Assembly (NCBI GenBank): GCA_019244165.1
Contig: JAFATA010000020.1
Coordinates: 62,001-126,000, forward strand
Direction of reading: 5' to 3'
DNA from: Pseudonocardiales bacterium
GTDB lineage: Bacteria > Actinomycetota > Actinomycetes > Mycobacteriales > Pseudonocardiaceae
DNA: 64,000 nucleotides
Position 1 is the stretch's first letter; the number at the start of each line of letters is the position of its first letter. The notes beneath the pieces were generated by a model. It had not been told where the DNA came from and did not search any database. It saw only the letters and a program-made list of their open reading frames with translations. This document shows positions 32,663 through 40,943 of this stretch, piece after piece. The position numbers and the translations under genes are program-made.

Positions 32663-33157
32663 TCATGCCGACAACAGCCGGTGGAAGAACTCGCGGTAGC
32701 GTTGGAAGCTCACTCGCAGCTCCTCGGTCGATGTCGGGTCGCTAACCTGACCGCGTGTGACGTTCTCGTGGATCTCCTGCAGTGTCCGGTTCACCAGCAC
32801 ACTGGCCTCCTCGACCGCGCGCCGTGGATCGTCGACGAAAGTACCCTGTACTCGTTGCCACTGCGCGCGCAAGCCAGCCGGGTCGTTGAGCAGTCCCACC
32901 CGTTCGGCGGTCTCATCCGGTGGGTGGCGAGGCAACTGCTCAGGCCCGTGCTCAGGCCCGGTCTCCTCCACCCTCCGGACGGGTGCGGGGGCGTCGTAGT
33001 CATGTGCGGGGGTGTCGGTCGGGCGATCATGTGCGGGGGTGTCGGTCGCGCGGTCCTTATCCATGACGCGGCTTAGCTCGCTGTCGACGAAGCGACGGAC
33101 CCGACTGCCCAGGCCTTCTTCTCGTTCGGGCTCCCCGCGCTCTTGAGGGGTGTTCAT
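32663..33157 (-). CDS. Hypothetical protein with WxxVQxxFVDxPxxAxxEA domain
   Basis: 164 residues from the ATG at 33157 with GGAGGCAGG just upstream; the track start lies inside the next gene. The acidic N-terminus (MNTPQERGEPEREEGLG) is followed by a duplicated DRATDTPAHDRPTDTPAHD stretch encoded by a 27-bp tandem repeat. The C-terminal helical domain (QWQRVQGTFVDDPRRAVEEA, SFQRYREFFHRLL) is clearly related to the C-terminal half of the next gene. No membrane anchor. Function unknown, possibly stress-related by context with CsbD. Confidence 0.72.
   Translation of the reverse strand: MNTPQERGEPEREEGLGSRVRRFVDSELSRVMDKDRATDTPAHDRPTDTPAHDYDAPAPVRRVEETGPEHGPEQLPRHPPDETAERVGLLNDPAGLRAQWQRVQGTFVDDPRRAVEEASVLVNRTLQEIHENVTRGQVSDPTSTEELRVSFQRYREFFHRLLSA
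33001..33054 (-). repeat. 27-bp tandem repeat, two copies
   Basis: catgtgcgggggtgtcggtc + gggcgat (33001-33027) is followed by a copy with two changes (33028-33054). It encodes DRPTDTPAH and DRATDTPAH in frame. Confidence 0.85.
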
Positions 33158-33188
33158 CCTGCCTCCGTAGGTAACTGACCGGCCGTGC

Positions 33189-33722
33189 TCACCCGCGGAC
33201 GAGCTCATCGAACAAGGCGCGGTAGTGCACGAATGCCTGCCGCATCTCTTCGGTGCCCACCGTGCCCGGGTGGCCATGGTGGTCTCGCCGGGCCGCATGG
33301 GCGGCGCGGTAATGCTTGACGATCTCTGGGTGGTCGGCCGCAATGAGATCGGCCCGTTCCCCGAACTCCTCCACCGGGTAGCCGCGGTCCCGCATCACAT
33401 CGGTGACCAGGCGGTCCGCCTCATCCAGTGCAAGCCCGGGCTGGTCGACGAACTCGGTCTGGACGGCTGCCCAGCGTCGGGTGTAGCGGTCCCGAGCCAT
33501 GGGTTCCAGACGGCGGATGTCGAGTTGGTCGCGCCGATTAGCGACGTCGCTCAGGTGGCGCGCCGCGTCCCGCTCGCTGCCGCGGAGGGCCACCTCGCGG
33601 TCATACTCGGGCCCGAAACGTTCCTGCAGCATGGCTCGGCGTCGCCAGCTCGCGGCGACAACTGCCAGCACGATGATCGCCACTGCAGCGATCCCTACCA
33701 CGATCCAGGCGATCGTGTCCAT
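33189..33722 (-). CDS. Membrane-anchored paralogue of the preceding hypothetical protein
   Basis: 177 residues from the ATG at 33722 with GGAGG 6 bases upstream. One N-terminal transmembrane helix (AWIVVGIAAVAIIVLAVVAA) is followed by a cytoplasmic basic helix (SWRRRAMLQERFGPEYDREV) and a helical domain (RWAAVQTEFVDQPGLALDEA, GTEEMRQAFVHYRALFDELV). The domain is shared with the downstream gene at 32663. The pair looks like a membrane-bound and a soluble version of one fold. Probably co-transcribed. No known family recognised. Confidence 0.75.
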   Translation of the reverse strand: MDTIAWIVVGIAAVAIIVLAVVAASWRRRAMLQERFGPEYDREVALRGSERDAARHLSDVANRRDQLDIRRLEPMARDRYTRRWAAVQTEFVDQPGLALDEADRLVTDVMRDRGYPVEEFGERADLIAADHPEIVKHYRAAHAARRDHHGHPGTVGTEEMRQAFVHYRALFDELVRG

Positions 33723-33799
33723 CACCGGCCTCCATTAAGTAAGCACTTGGTCAAGAGCTACCCATCGCCTGGAAGCGTTACACCCACACCACCCGTCTG

Positions 33800-33852
33800 G
33801 CCTAACCGCTCGCCGAGTCGGGCCACACGTGGTGCTCGCCAGGCGGTTAGGC
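33800..33852. repeat. Inverted repeat gcctaaccgc ... gcggttaggc
   Basis: Perfect 10-bp arms (33800-33809, 33843-33852) lie 33 bp apart in the divergent intergenic region upstream of the DUF4229 gene. It ends 9 bp before the preferred start of that gene, so it could influence translation or bind a regulator. Confidence 0.5.
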
Positions 33853-33861
33853 TCAGTGGTT

Positions 33862-34140
33862 GTGCTGGCACCGCAGAACCCACTGAGGCCTCCCACACTC
33901 GCCCGGGACGTGGCGCTCTACAGTGCGGCCCGGCTGGCCCTGGTGGCCTTTCTGACGTTGCCCTTACTCCTGGCTGGCGTCCCGCTGCTGGTGTCGCTGC
34001 TGATCGCGGTGGTCGTGGCGTTGCCGTTGTCGATCGTGCTGCTGGGCTCGTTGCGGGCCCGGGTGAACGCTGGCCTGGCCATGGTGGGGGCGCGCCGACG
34101 GGCCGAGCGGGACCGGCTGCGCCGCGAGCTCCGCGGATAG
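33862..34140 (+). CDS. DUF4229 family membrane protein
   Basis: 92 residues from a GTG at 33862; the track start at 33829 would run through a palindrome. Two hydrophobic helices (ARLALVAFLTLPLLLAGVPL, LVSLLIAVVVALPLSIVLL) are followed by an arginine-rich cytoplasmic helix (VGARRRAERDRLRRELRG). This is the DUF4229 layout, and such a gene commonly neighbours menA in actinobacteria. It converges with menA, with 11 bp between stops. Confidence 0.8.
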   Translation: MLAPQNPLRPPTLARDVALYSAARLALVAFLTLPLLLAGVPLLVSLLIAVVVALPLSIVLLGSLRARVNAGLAMVGARRRAERDRLRRELRG

Positions 34141-34151
34141 GTGGTGAGGGC

Positions 34152-35042
34152 TTACCAGGCCAACGCGAGGGCCGTTGCGCTGGCCCAGATCAGCAGCGTC
34201 AGCGCGGTGTCCCGCAGTACCGGAACCAGCTCCGCTCCCCGCGCTCCCTCCCAGACCCGGCGCAGGGTGGGCACCGCACCAACCAGAGCGATCAGTCCGG
34301 CCAGCGTGGCCCACCGGGTGATCGCCAAGCCGAGGGTAACCGCGAAGGGCACGGTCACCAGCGCGGTGTAGAGCGTTCGGGTCCGGTGCTCGCCGAGCCG
34401 AACGGCGAGCGTGTGCTTGGCTGTCGCGGAGTCGGTGGAAAGGTCACGCAGGTTGTTGGCCACCAGTACCGCGGCCGACATCGCTCCTACCGCGACGGCC
34501 ACGAGGCAACCGGTGAGGGTGACCCGCCCACCGACGACGTACTGGGTGCCGAGCACTGCGGCCAGCCCGAAAAAGACGAACACGGCCAGCTCGCCGAGCC
34601 CGGCGTAGCCGTAAGGGTGTGGTCCGCCGGTGTAGTACCACGCCCCGGCGAGGCACGCTGCGCCCAGCGCCAGCAACCACCACCGTTCGGCTAGCATGAT
34701 CAGTACGAGTCCGGCCACCGCAGCGACCGCGAAGCTGGCCAGCGCGGCGGCGCGCACCGCGCCGGGTGCGGCGGCGCCGGATCCGACCAGGCGCATCGGA
34801 CCCACCCGGAGAGCGTCGGTCCCTCGGATGCCGTCGGAGTAGTCGTTGGCGTAGTTGACTCCGATCACCAGCGCCAGCGCCACGACCAGCGCGAGCAACG
34901 CCCGCGCCCAGTGCGACGGTGCCCAGTGCGATGGGCCCAGTGCGGCCGCAGCTCCCCAGCCAGCGAGCACCGGCGCGATCGCGTTGGGCAAGGTGCGCGG
35001 CCGCGCCGCTGCTATCCACTGGGCCGCGCTCGCCACGGGCAT
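34152..35042 (-). CDS. menA: 1,4-dihydroxy-2-naphthoate polyprenyltransferase
   Basis: 296 residues. MenA prenylates DHNA at the membrane to give demethylmenaquinone. The first Asp-rich motif is [14 protein letters not shown] and the second is [14 protein letters not shown], both typical of UbiA-superfamily prenyltransferases. About eight transmembrane helices are visible. A 15-bp tandem duplication near the N-terminus gives [11 protein letters not shown]. It starts three bases before the end of the secreted protein gene on the same strand. Rv0534c equivalent. Confidence 0.94.
   Translation of the reverse strand: MPVASAAQWIAAARPRTLPNAIAPVLAGWGAAAALGPSHWAPSHWARALLALVVALALVIGVNYANDYSDGIRGTDALRVGPMRLVGSGAAAPGAVRAAALASFAVAAVAGLVLIMLAERWWLLALGAACLAGAWYYTGGPHPYGYAGLGELAVFVFFGLAAVLGTQYVVGGRVTLTGCLVAVAVGAMSAAVLVANNLRDLSTDSATAKHTLAVRLGEHRTRTLYTALVTVPFAVTLGLAITRWATLAGLIALVGAVPTLRRVWEGARGAELVPVLRDTALTLLIWASATALALAW
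34906..34935 (-). repeat. 15-bp tandem duplication within menA
   Basis: gcccagtgcgacggt (34906-34920) and gcccagtgcgatggg (34921-34935) encode the doubled PSHWA block. It is one of several 15-bp tandem repeats in this window. Confidence 0.8.
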
Positions 35043-35045
35043 ACC

Positions 35046-36407
35046 CTACGGGGTCGCGCAGCGCTCAGCCTGCCCCTGTTGCATTACACGCTGCTGCATT
35101 ACATGCTGTTGCACCACCTGCTGGACTGCTTGGAGGCTGACGTGCGCGGCGGAGATGAACTGTTTCGGGCCGATCCGCAGCCACCGGCTGGTGCGGCCCT
35201 GGTTGCCGGTGACGGGCTGGCCCGCAACCGTACATTCCACGCTCAGCTTGGCGCGTTGCGCGGCTAGACCCACCATCGGGTACTGCTCGCCGGGGCCGCT
35301 GTGCACGGGCAGGGCCGGGATCTGCACGATGGCGGGCCACACGCCCTCGGTCCACAGGTAGGTGACGGTGACCCAGCTGTTGTCATGCAGCTGGAGGCCG
35401 TCCCAGAACGTGCCGTCCGCCAGGTCGATTCCGGCTGGATTGCGTACCTTCCTGCCGAACTGGTCCTGGCCATCGTGGTAGTCGTCGTGGTAGGCGGCCT
35501 CTGCCTGGGGCCGGCCCTGCGGAAGGTCGGGCCAAGACTGGCGGACGTCGGAGGGATTCCAGTAATCGTCGGTGGTGTTCCACGGACCGACGTCCCACAC
35601 CGGCGCCCATTCGCATCGGCCATTGTCCGCGCAGACCTTCACCGTGTAATCGCCTGAGTCGCGGGGGGCCAGCCCGCGGCGTGAGGGCAGCGCGACGAAG
35701 TGGTCCCGCTCGTGGATCACGTGACCGTTGGCTGTGGTGTTTCCAACCAGACCTTCACGGGTGGCGAACACCCGGTAGCTGGGAGGTCTGCGTGAGTGGG
35801 TCGCGAGCACTTGTGAGCCGGGCTGCGCGGTCAGCCGCACTGATCGCACCACGGGGCTCACCCCACCTTTGCCAGCGCGCAGCACGATTCGGGCTTGCAC
35901 GCCTGTCACCGCAGCACCCAGTATTGCGAGTGCTTTCGGGCTGGTTGTCGTCCACTCCGTCCACGACCCGTCGGCACGCGGGCCGCGAACGTCGACAGCG
36001 ACGGCCGAGCCGGCTGGCTGATCGGCCGCGAGTTCCGCTGTTACCGCCACGCTGGGTTGGGCGAGCGGGTGCACCGCGGTGAGCAACATACCTTCCGGCC
36101 GGCCGGATCTGATGCTTGCTGGCCCAGCACGGTTGGCGCCCAGACGCAGCCCACCAGCGTCGCCCCGCACGTTCGTGCTGTTGCCGTCGGGGACCAGGGG
36201 GGCAAACCAGGTGGTGGGGGCTGCGGTGGTGCTGGCCCGGGGAGAGACTCTGCCTTGCGGAGAGACTCTGCCTTGCGCACTGCCTGGGCCTTGGGCAAGG
36301 GCTGGGAGGTCAGCCCCAGCGAGTTCGGTGAGCAGCGCGACGACGGCCAGGGTGGCGATCCGGGCGGTGATGCGGACCCGGCGGTAGCGACGAGCCGGCA
36401 GCGTCAC
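35046..36407 (-). CDS. Secreted hypothetical protein with SH3-like C-terminal region
   Basis: 453 residues from the GTG at 36407 with AGGAG 6 bases upstream. A signal peptide is visible (RYRRVRITARIATLAVVALL ... LPALAQG). The middle part is beta-rich (SWTEWTTTSPKALAILGAAV, VVRSVRLTAQPGSQVLA). Then comes a KVCADNGRCEWAPVWDVGPW segment known from secreted actinobacterial proteins, and an SH3-like VHSGPGEQYPMVGLAAQRAK. The C-terminus is a Gln/Val coiled tail (QQVVQQHVMQQRVMQQGQ) built from 15-bp repeats. An 18-bp tandem repeat near the signal peptide gives GRVSPQGRVSP. Probably an exported wall-associated protein; role unknown. Confidence 0.78.
   Translation of the reverse strand: MTLPARRYRRVRITARIATLAVVALLTELAGADLPALAQGPGSAQGRVSPQGRVSPRASTTAAPTTWFAPLVPDGNSTNVRGDAGGLRLGANRAGPASIRSGRPEGMLLTAVHPLAQPSVAVTAELAADQPAGSAVAVDVRGPRADGSWTEWTTTSPKALAILGAAVTGVQARIVLRAGKGGVSPVVRSVRLTAQPGSQVLATHSRRPPSYRVFATREGLVGNTTANGHVIHERDHFVALPSRRGLAPRDSGDYTVKVCADNGRCEWAPVWDVGPWNTTDDYWNPSDVRQSWPDLPQGRPQAEAAYHDDYHDGQDQFGRKVRNPAGIDLADGTFWDGLQLHDNSWVTVTYLWTEGVWPAIVQIPALPVHSGPGEQYPMVGLAAQRAKLSVECTVAGQPVTGNQGRTSRWLRIGPKQFISAAHVSLQAVQQVVQQHVMQQRVMQQGQAERCATP
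35076..35120 (-). repeat. 15-bp tandem repeat, three copies, at the secreted protein C-terminus
   Basis: Units ctgttgcattacacg, ctgctgcattacatg and ctgttgcaccacctg (35076, 35091, 35106). Read on the minus strand they encode a Gln-Gln-x-x-Val-type pentad, which builds the glutamine-rich tail. Confidence 0.8.
36241..36276 (-). repeat. 18-bp perfect tandem repeat
   Basis: ggagagactctgccttgc occurs twice without a mismatch (36241-36258, 36259-36276). It encodes a duplicated GRVSPQ block just after the signal peptide of the secreted protein. Confidence 0.9.
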
Positions 36408-36568
36408 GGGGTGCTCCTGACTGCCCGAAAGGAGTGTTTCCACTGTGTCTGGCGTGTTATTTGGGACTGATGGGGTATGTGAGGCGGTTGGTGTCTACCG
36501 AACCCGCAACGGGCGCCGTCGTCTATACCCAGAGTGGGTGAACAGGTACGGAGCGTCTCCGCAGCCGG

Positions 36569-37714
36569 TCAGGAATCCCGCGGATTTAGCGCGGCGAGCA
36601 TGGTCCGAACGGCGCTGCGGTCGGGTTTACCGACGCCCCGCAGCGGTAGCGCGTCGAACAGGACGATCTCCTTGGGAACCTGCGCCCCGGTGAGCAGACG
36701 GCGGGCGGCTACCCGCAACGCACCGGGGTCCGGCGGCCGCCCAGGATCAGTGGGTATCACCACAGCGGTGATCCGCTGCCCCCAGTCCGGGTCGGGCAGG
36801 CCCACCACACAGGCCGCGGCGACCCCGGGCAGGCCGCTGAGTACCGCCTCCACCTCGGCGGGGGCCACGTTGAGCCCACCGGTGACGATCATGTCATCCG
36901 CTCGCCCGAGCACCTGAAGCCGGCCTTGCCCGTCGAGCCGTCCGAGATCGGAGGTCCGGAACCAGCCATCGCGGAAGGCCACCGCGGTCTGCTGGGGAGC
37001 GTCGAGGTAGCCGGTGGCCAGCATCGGGCCGGCCAGCTCGACGCTTCCGGCCTCGGCTTCGGTGCCGTTCACCCGGACCTGGACCCCGTCCAGCGGCCAC
37101 CCGTCGTAGACGCAGCCGCCTGCGGTCTCGGTCATGCCGTAGGTGCTCACCACGTGCACTCCCGCTCTCCGGGCCCGTCGCAGCAGCTTCTCCGGGGCGG
37201 CGGCACCGCCCAGCAATACCGCGTCGAATCGGGCGAGGGGGTGCGGATCGGTGTCCAGCAGCCGGGCCAGCTGGGTGGGCACCAGCGCCGTGTAGCACCG
37301 CTCGGCCTGCTTTGCTAGTCGCTGAGCGAGGGTGCCGAAGGCGACCGGGTCGAATCCGCCGCGCAGGTTGAACACCACGGGCGCGATGCCGGCCAGCACC
37401 GCTCGGACCAGCACCGCCAGCCCGGCGACGTGGTGAGTGGGCAACGCTAGCAGCCACCGTCCGGCACCGCCGAGCCGAGCGTGGGTGGCCGCCGCGGCGG
37501 AACTCAGCGCGGCGGAACCGAGCTGCACCCACTTGGGTTGTCCGGTGGAGCCTGAGGTGCCCAGCACGGCCGCCTCGGGACCCGGGTCCCGAGGCGGGAT
37601 CGGCTGCCCCGGCCCCACCGGGGCCACTGCCTCGCCGCCGGCCAACATGCTGTGCAGCGCGGCATCCAGCTCCCAGACCGCCTCCACGGACCCGTCGAGG
37701 TGGATCACCCGCAC
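36569..37714 (-). CDS. menE: o-Succinylbenzoate--CoA ligase
   Basis: 381 residues of the ANL adenylating family; MenE activates o-succinylbenzoate in menaquinone synthesis. The phosphate-binding loop is VLGTSGSTGQPKWVQLG. LPTHHVAGLAVLVRA, STYGMTETAGGCVYDG, the A7 FRTSDLGRLD and A8 hinge GRADDMIVTGGLNV, and the catalytic Lys in LRGVGKPDR are all present. At 381 residues it has the short MenE length. GTG start. It lies alone on the minus strand, with about 200 bp to the next divergent gene. Confidence 0.93.
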   Translation of the reverse strand: MRVIHLDGSVEAVWELDAALHSMLAGGEAVAPVGPGQPIPPRDPGPEAAVLGTSGSTGQPKWVQLGSAALSSAAAATHARLGGAGRWLLALPTHHVAGLAVLVRAVLAGIAPVVFNLRGGFDPVAFGTLAQRLAKQAERCYTALVPTQLARLLDTDPHPLARFDAVLLGGAAAPEKLLRRARRAGVHVVSTYGMTETAGGCVYDGWPLDGVQVRVNGTEAEAGSVELAGPMLATGYLDAPQQTAVAFRDGWFRTSDLGRLDGQGRLQVLGRADDMIVTGGLNVAPAEVEAVLSGLPGVAAACVVGLPDPDWGQRITAVVIPTDPGRPPDPGALRVAARRLLTGAQVPKEIVLFDALPLRGVGKPDRSAVRTMLAALNPRDS

Positions 37715-37921
37715 CGCGCGACCGCTCCCCGTGTCCCGAGTGCGGCATCAGTGTCGTCGCATCGCTCTCCGACAGCTCTGCTGTCGAGTTCGGGATGTCC
37801 AGAGCGCATGCAGTCCCCATGTCCTCCCCGACAGTGCTTAACCGATCAGCACCGTACCCGGTGCGCCCCCGCGCTGCTGGGTGCCCGGGACGGTGGCGCG
37901 GGACTGTCCTAGTCTCGGCTG

Positions 37922-38650
37922 GTGGGCGATGCGATCTTTGAGCATCCGCGACTGGTCGCGATCTACGACGCGCTTCGCTCCGACCGCAGCGACCTGGACG
38001 TCTACGCCGCGATCGCTGACGAGCTCGGCGCTCGCCACGTGCTGGATCTGGGCTGCGGGACCGGCACGTTCGCCCTGCTGCTCGCCAACCGTGGTCTGGC
38101 GGTGACCGGGGTCGATCCGGCGGCTGGCATGTTGGCCGTGGCGCGAGCCAAGCCCGGCGCGCACCGAGTGACCTGGATCCACGGCGACGCGACCGCGCTT
38201 CCCGCCATGAGCGCCGACCTCGTCACCATGACTCTCAACGTTGCCCAGGCAATCATCGACCCGGCCGAGTGGGAGGCCACGCTGGGTGGTGTGCGGGCTG
38301 TGCTTGGCCCGGGGGGCCATTTCGTGTTCGAGACCCGAGACCCAGCCTTCCGCGCATGGCAGGAGTGGAATCGCGAGACGTCGTATCAGGTTAGCGAGAT
38401 TGACGGGGTCGGCACGGTCGAGAGCTGGGTCGAGCTGACCGGCCTACGCGGGCCACTGGTCAGTTTACGGTGGACCTGGGTCTTCGCCGCAGACGGCGCG
38501 AGGCTCACGTCGGACTCGACACTGCGTTTCCGCGAGCGCGACGAAGTCGAAGCGGCGCTGCTGGCCCACGGGTTCGCCGTGGACGAGGTCCGTGGGGCGC
38601 CGGACCGGCCCGGGCGAGAACTGGTGTTCCTCGCGCATCGAACGGTGTGA
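37922..38650 (+). CDS. Class I SAM-dependent methyltransferase
   Basis: 242 residues. SAM-binding motif I is VLDLGCGTGTFALLLA, motif II is VTGVDPAAGMLAVARAK, and there is a GDATALP segment. The middle of the protein (FVFETRDPAFRAWQEWNRET) resembles small-molecule methyltransferases of the Methyltransf_25/11 type. GTG start, 100 bp after the divergent menE start region. Substrate unknown. A second, unrelated methyltransferase lies about 500 bp downstream. Confidence 0.85.
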   Translation: MGDAIFEHPRLVAIYDALRSDRSDLDVYAAIADELGARHVLDLGCGTGTFALLLANRGLAVTGVDPAAGMLAVARAKPGAHRVTWIHGDATALPAMSADLVTMTLNVAQAIIDPAEWEATLGGVRAVLGPGGHFVFETRDPAFRAWQEWNRETSYQVSEIDGVGTVESWVELTGLRGPLVSLRWTWVFAADGARLTSDSTLRFRERDEVEAALLAHGFAVDEVRGAPDRPGRELVFLAHRTV

Positions 38651-38725
38651 GGGGCCGTCCTTCCACGCAAGCTAGGTGTAGTCGAACCGGGACAGGTTGA
38701 TCCACTGTTCCGCGGAACACCAAAG

Positions 38726-38992
38726 TCAGAGACACGTCCGCCCCAACCATTTTCCGAGAACGTCGAACAGTGCAGTCGCGGCGGTCTCGTCGAGGATGAT
38801 GACGCAAGCCCCGGTGACGGGGATCGCCTTGCGGTTGTCGCGGGAGGCGTTGGCGGTTGCGCCTTGTAACGGCGGGACCGGACGACCACGGGAGCATCCT
38901 CTGGCAGGCGCAGTCGCTCGCGGACCTCGGGCGGAGGCAGCCCCGGGACACCTCAATCTGATCAACGCTGGGGGAGCCGAGCGATCCCGCAC
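38726..38992 (-). CDS. Small ORF or relic with VTGxCVIILD module
   Basis: Open for 88 codons on the minus strand, but only the last about 35 residues look coding: NRKAIPVTGACVIILDETAA then TALFDVLGKWLGRTCL. This module is paralogous to the 48-residue ORF at 26691. The N-terminal Arg/Pro-rich part may be read-through of noncoding DNA, so the true start is uncertain. A perfect 12-bp palindrome gttccgcggaac (38707-38718) lies just downstream of the stop. Otherwise 38651-39158 holds nothing recognisable. Confidence 0.4.
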   Translation of the reverse strand: MRDRSAPPALIRLRCPGAASARGPRATAPARGCSRGRPVPPLQGATANASRDNRKAIPVTGACVIILDETAATALFDVLGKWLGRTCL

Positions 38993-39158
38993 GAGATCGT
39001 CGAACGCTCACGGCCGATCGGGCAACGAAGCCACCGAAGTCGGCATTGTCGCAGGTCGCAGGCTCGATAATGTCTCCAAGTGAAGAACTTATTTCATTCC
39101 GGCTGTGGTAGAGTCGAGGAGAAGTTCCCTTGCTGTCCGTCGCTGTTGGGGGCTCTGC

Positions 39159-40010
39159 ATGTGCGTTCCTGTCGAAAGCTCAGCCAGTGGGCTGACCTCA
39201 TACCTGGAGCCGAGCACTGCCGAGGACTACCATTCGTGGGACAATGCCGCGAGCTGGATGTTGGGTTACCCGTTTGTGCCCAGGGCACTTGGTCTGGCTC
39301 CACGACAGGGCAGCCGAGTGCTCGATCTCGGCTGCGGGACAGGAATGTTCAGCTGCTGGGTCGCACGACGGTACGGGGCGCAGGTAATCGGTGTTGACTC
39401 GTCACCGCACATGCTGGCGCTAGCCGCCAAACACCATGCGGACCCATCGGTCAGCTACCACTCCAGCGTCGATGGCCGGGTACCGTTTCTGCGCGACGGT
39501 TCTGTCGATGCGGCAATGGCCTGCTTCGTGTTCAACTGCATCGAGGATCCCGAGCGTCTTCAGGTGTTGGTGACAGAGGTCGGGCGCGTGCTACGGTCGG
39601 GTGGCCGGTTCACCATCTTGGGTCCGCATCCAGATCATGCGGACGGGCTGCTGTTCGAGGGCTTCCGGCGCGGCACGCCAGGCGCCCGCTACCGAGCCGG
39701 GCAGCCCATACCGGTCCAGGTACGCCGAAACGACGGGTCCTGGGTGCGGATCGTGGACACCTACTGGCCTGCGGCGACCTACCATGAACTCCTCATCGGG
39801 GCCGGCTTCCGAGACGTGCATGAATACGCCCCGACGGTGGAAGACGCGATCGGGGTGGCCAGGCCGGACCTGGTGACCGCGCGGCCGTGGACCCAAGAAC
39901 GCCGGACACCTCCGTTCCTCCTGGTGACGGCCTGCCGCTTTATGGGCGCATCGGGTGTGTCAAGGTCTCCGGGAAATGATGACCAACTGGATCTCAGCCG
40001 GGGTCAGTAA
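39159..40010 (+). CDS. Class I SAM-dependent methyltransferase
   Basis: 283 residues from the ATG at 39159 (MCVPVESSASGLTSYLEP); the track start lies in AT-richer noncoding DNA. Motif I is VLDLGCGTGMFSCWVARRYG, motif II is VIGVDSSPHMLALAAKHH, then DGSVDAAMACFVFNCIEDPE and GGRFTILGPHPDHADG. Similar to Methyltransf_11 proteins. Lower GC just upstream suggests a separate origin. Its stop overlaps the convergent menB gene by 7 bp. Substrate unknown. Confidence 0.83.
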   Translation: MCVPVESSASGLTSYLEPSTAEDYHSWDNAASWMLGYPFVPRALGLAPRQGSRVLDLGCGTGMFSCWVARRYGAQVIGVDSSPHMLALAAKHHADPSVSYHSSVDGRVPFLRDGSVDAAMACFVFNCIEDPERLQVLVTEVGRVLRSGGRFTILGPHPDHADGLLFEGFRRGTPGARYRAGQPIPVQVRRNDGSWVRIVDTYWPAATYHELLIGAGFRDVHEYAPTVEDAIGVARPDLVTARPWTQERRTPPFLLVTACRFMGASGVSRSPGNDDQLDLSRGQ

Positions 40011-40906
40011 TACCAGGGGAAAGGCGACCAGTTGGGGGCTCGCTTTTCCAGGAAGGCGTCACGGCCCTCCACGGCCTCGTCGGTCATGTAGGCCAGCCGG
40101 GTTGACTCACCGGCGAAGAGTTGCTGACCGATCAGCCCGTCGTCGATCAGGTTGAACGCGTATTTGAGCATCCGCTGGGCGGTGGGGGACTTGGCGTTGA
40201 CTTCGCGGGCCCACTCTAGCGCGGTGGTTTCCAGTTCTGTGTGCGCCACCACCGCGTTGACCATGCCCATCCGGTAGGCCTCGGCCGCGCTGTACTCCCG
40301 CCCCAGAAAGAAGATTTCCCGGGCGCGCTTCTGTCCGACCTGGCGGGCGAGGTAGGCCGAGCCGAACCCGCCGTCGAAGGAACCCACGTCGGCGTCGGTC
40401 TGCTTGAACCGGGCGTGCTCGGCCGAGGCCAGGGTCAGGTCGCAGACCACGTGCAGGGAGTGCCCGCCGCCGGCCGCCCAACCCGGCACCACCGCGATCA
40501 CCACCTTGGGCATGAACCTGATCAGCCGCTGGCACTCCAGGATGTGCAACCGCCCGGTGCGCGCCGGGTCCACGGTGTCCGCCGTCTCGCCGCTGGCGTA
40601 CTGGTAGCCCGACCGTCCCCGGATCCGCTGGTCCCCACCCGAGCAGAAGGCCCACCCGCCATCCCGCGGCGAGGGCCCGTTCCCGGTCAGCAGCACGCAC
40701 CCCACGTCCGGGGTCATCCGGGCGTGGTCCAGGGCCTGGTACAGCTCGTCCACCGTCGCCGGGCGGAAGGCGTTGCGGACTTCCGGCCGGTTGAAGGCGA
40801 TCCGGACGGTGCCGTGCGCCACCGCCCGGTGATAGGTGATGTCGGCGAGGTCGAAGCCCTCGATGGCCCGCCACACGGCGGGATCAAACAGCTCAGAGAC
40901 GGTCAC
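40004..40906 (-). CDS. menB: 1,4-dihydroxy-2-naphthoyl-CoA synthase
   Basis: 300 residues of the crotonase superfamily. MenB closes the ring of o-succinylbenzoyl-CoA. The GTG at 40906 gives VSELFDPAVWRAIEGFD. Oxyanion-hole segments are FCSGGDQRIRG and VVPGWAAGGGHSLHVVCDLT. The MenB-specific SFDGGFGSAYLARQVGQKRA and C-terminal NWSPFPWYY are present. It is divergent from menD by 37 bp. In mycobacteria menC and other genes separate menB from menD, but not here. Confidence 0.95.
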   Translation of the reverse strand: MTVSELFDPAVWRAIEGFDLADITYHRAVAHGTVRIAFNRPEVRNAFRPATVDELYQALDHARMTPDVGCVLLTGNGPSPRDGGWAFCSGGDQRIRGRSGYQYASGETADTVDPARTGRLHILECQRLIRFMPKVVIAVVPGWAAGGGHSLHVVCDLTLASAEHARFKQTDADVGSFDGGFGSAYLARQVGQKRAREIFFLGREYSAAEAYRMGMVNAVVAHTELETTALEWAREVNAKSPTAQRMLKYAFNLIDDGLIGQQLFAGESTRLAYMTDEAVEGRDAFLEKRAPNWSPFPWYY

Positions 40907-40943
40907 GGCCGCAGGATACGGACTTCCGGCATGCTGAGCACTC

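Noticed and set aside
33225-34694. 489-codon plus-strand ORF
   Set aside because: Antisense to the membrane-anchored hypothetical gene and to menA, both better supported by ribosome-binding sites and motifs.
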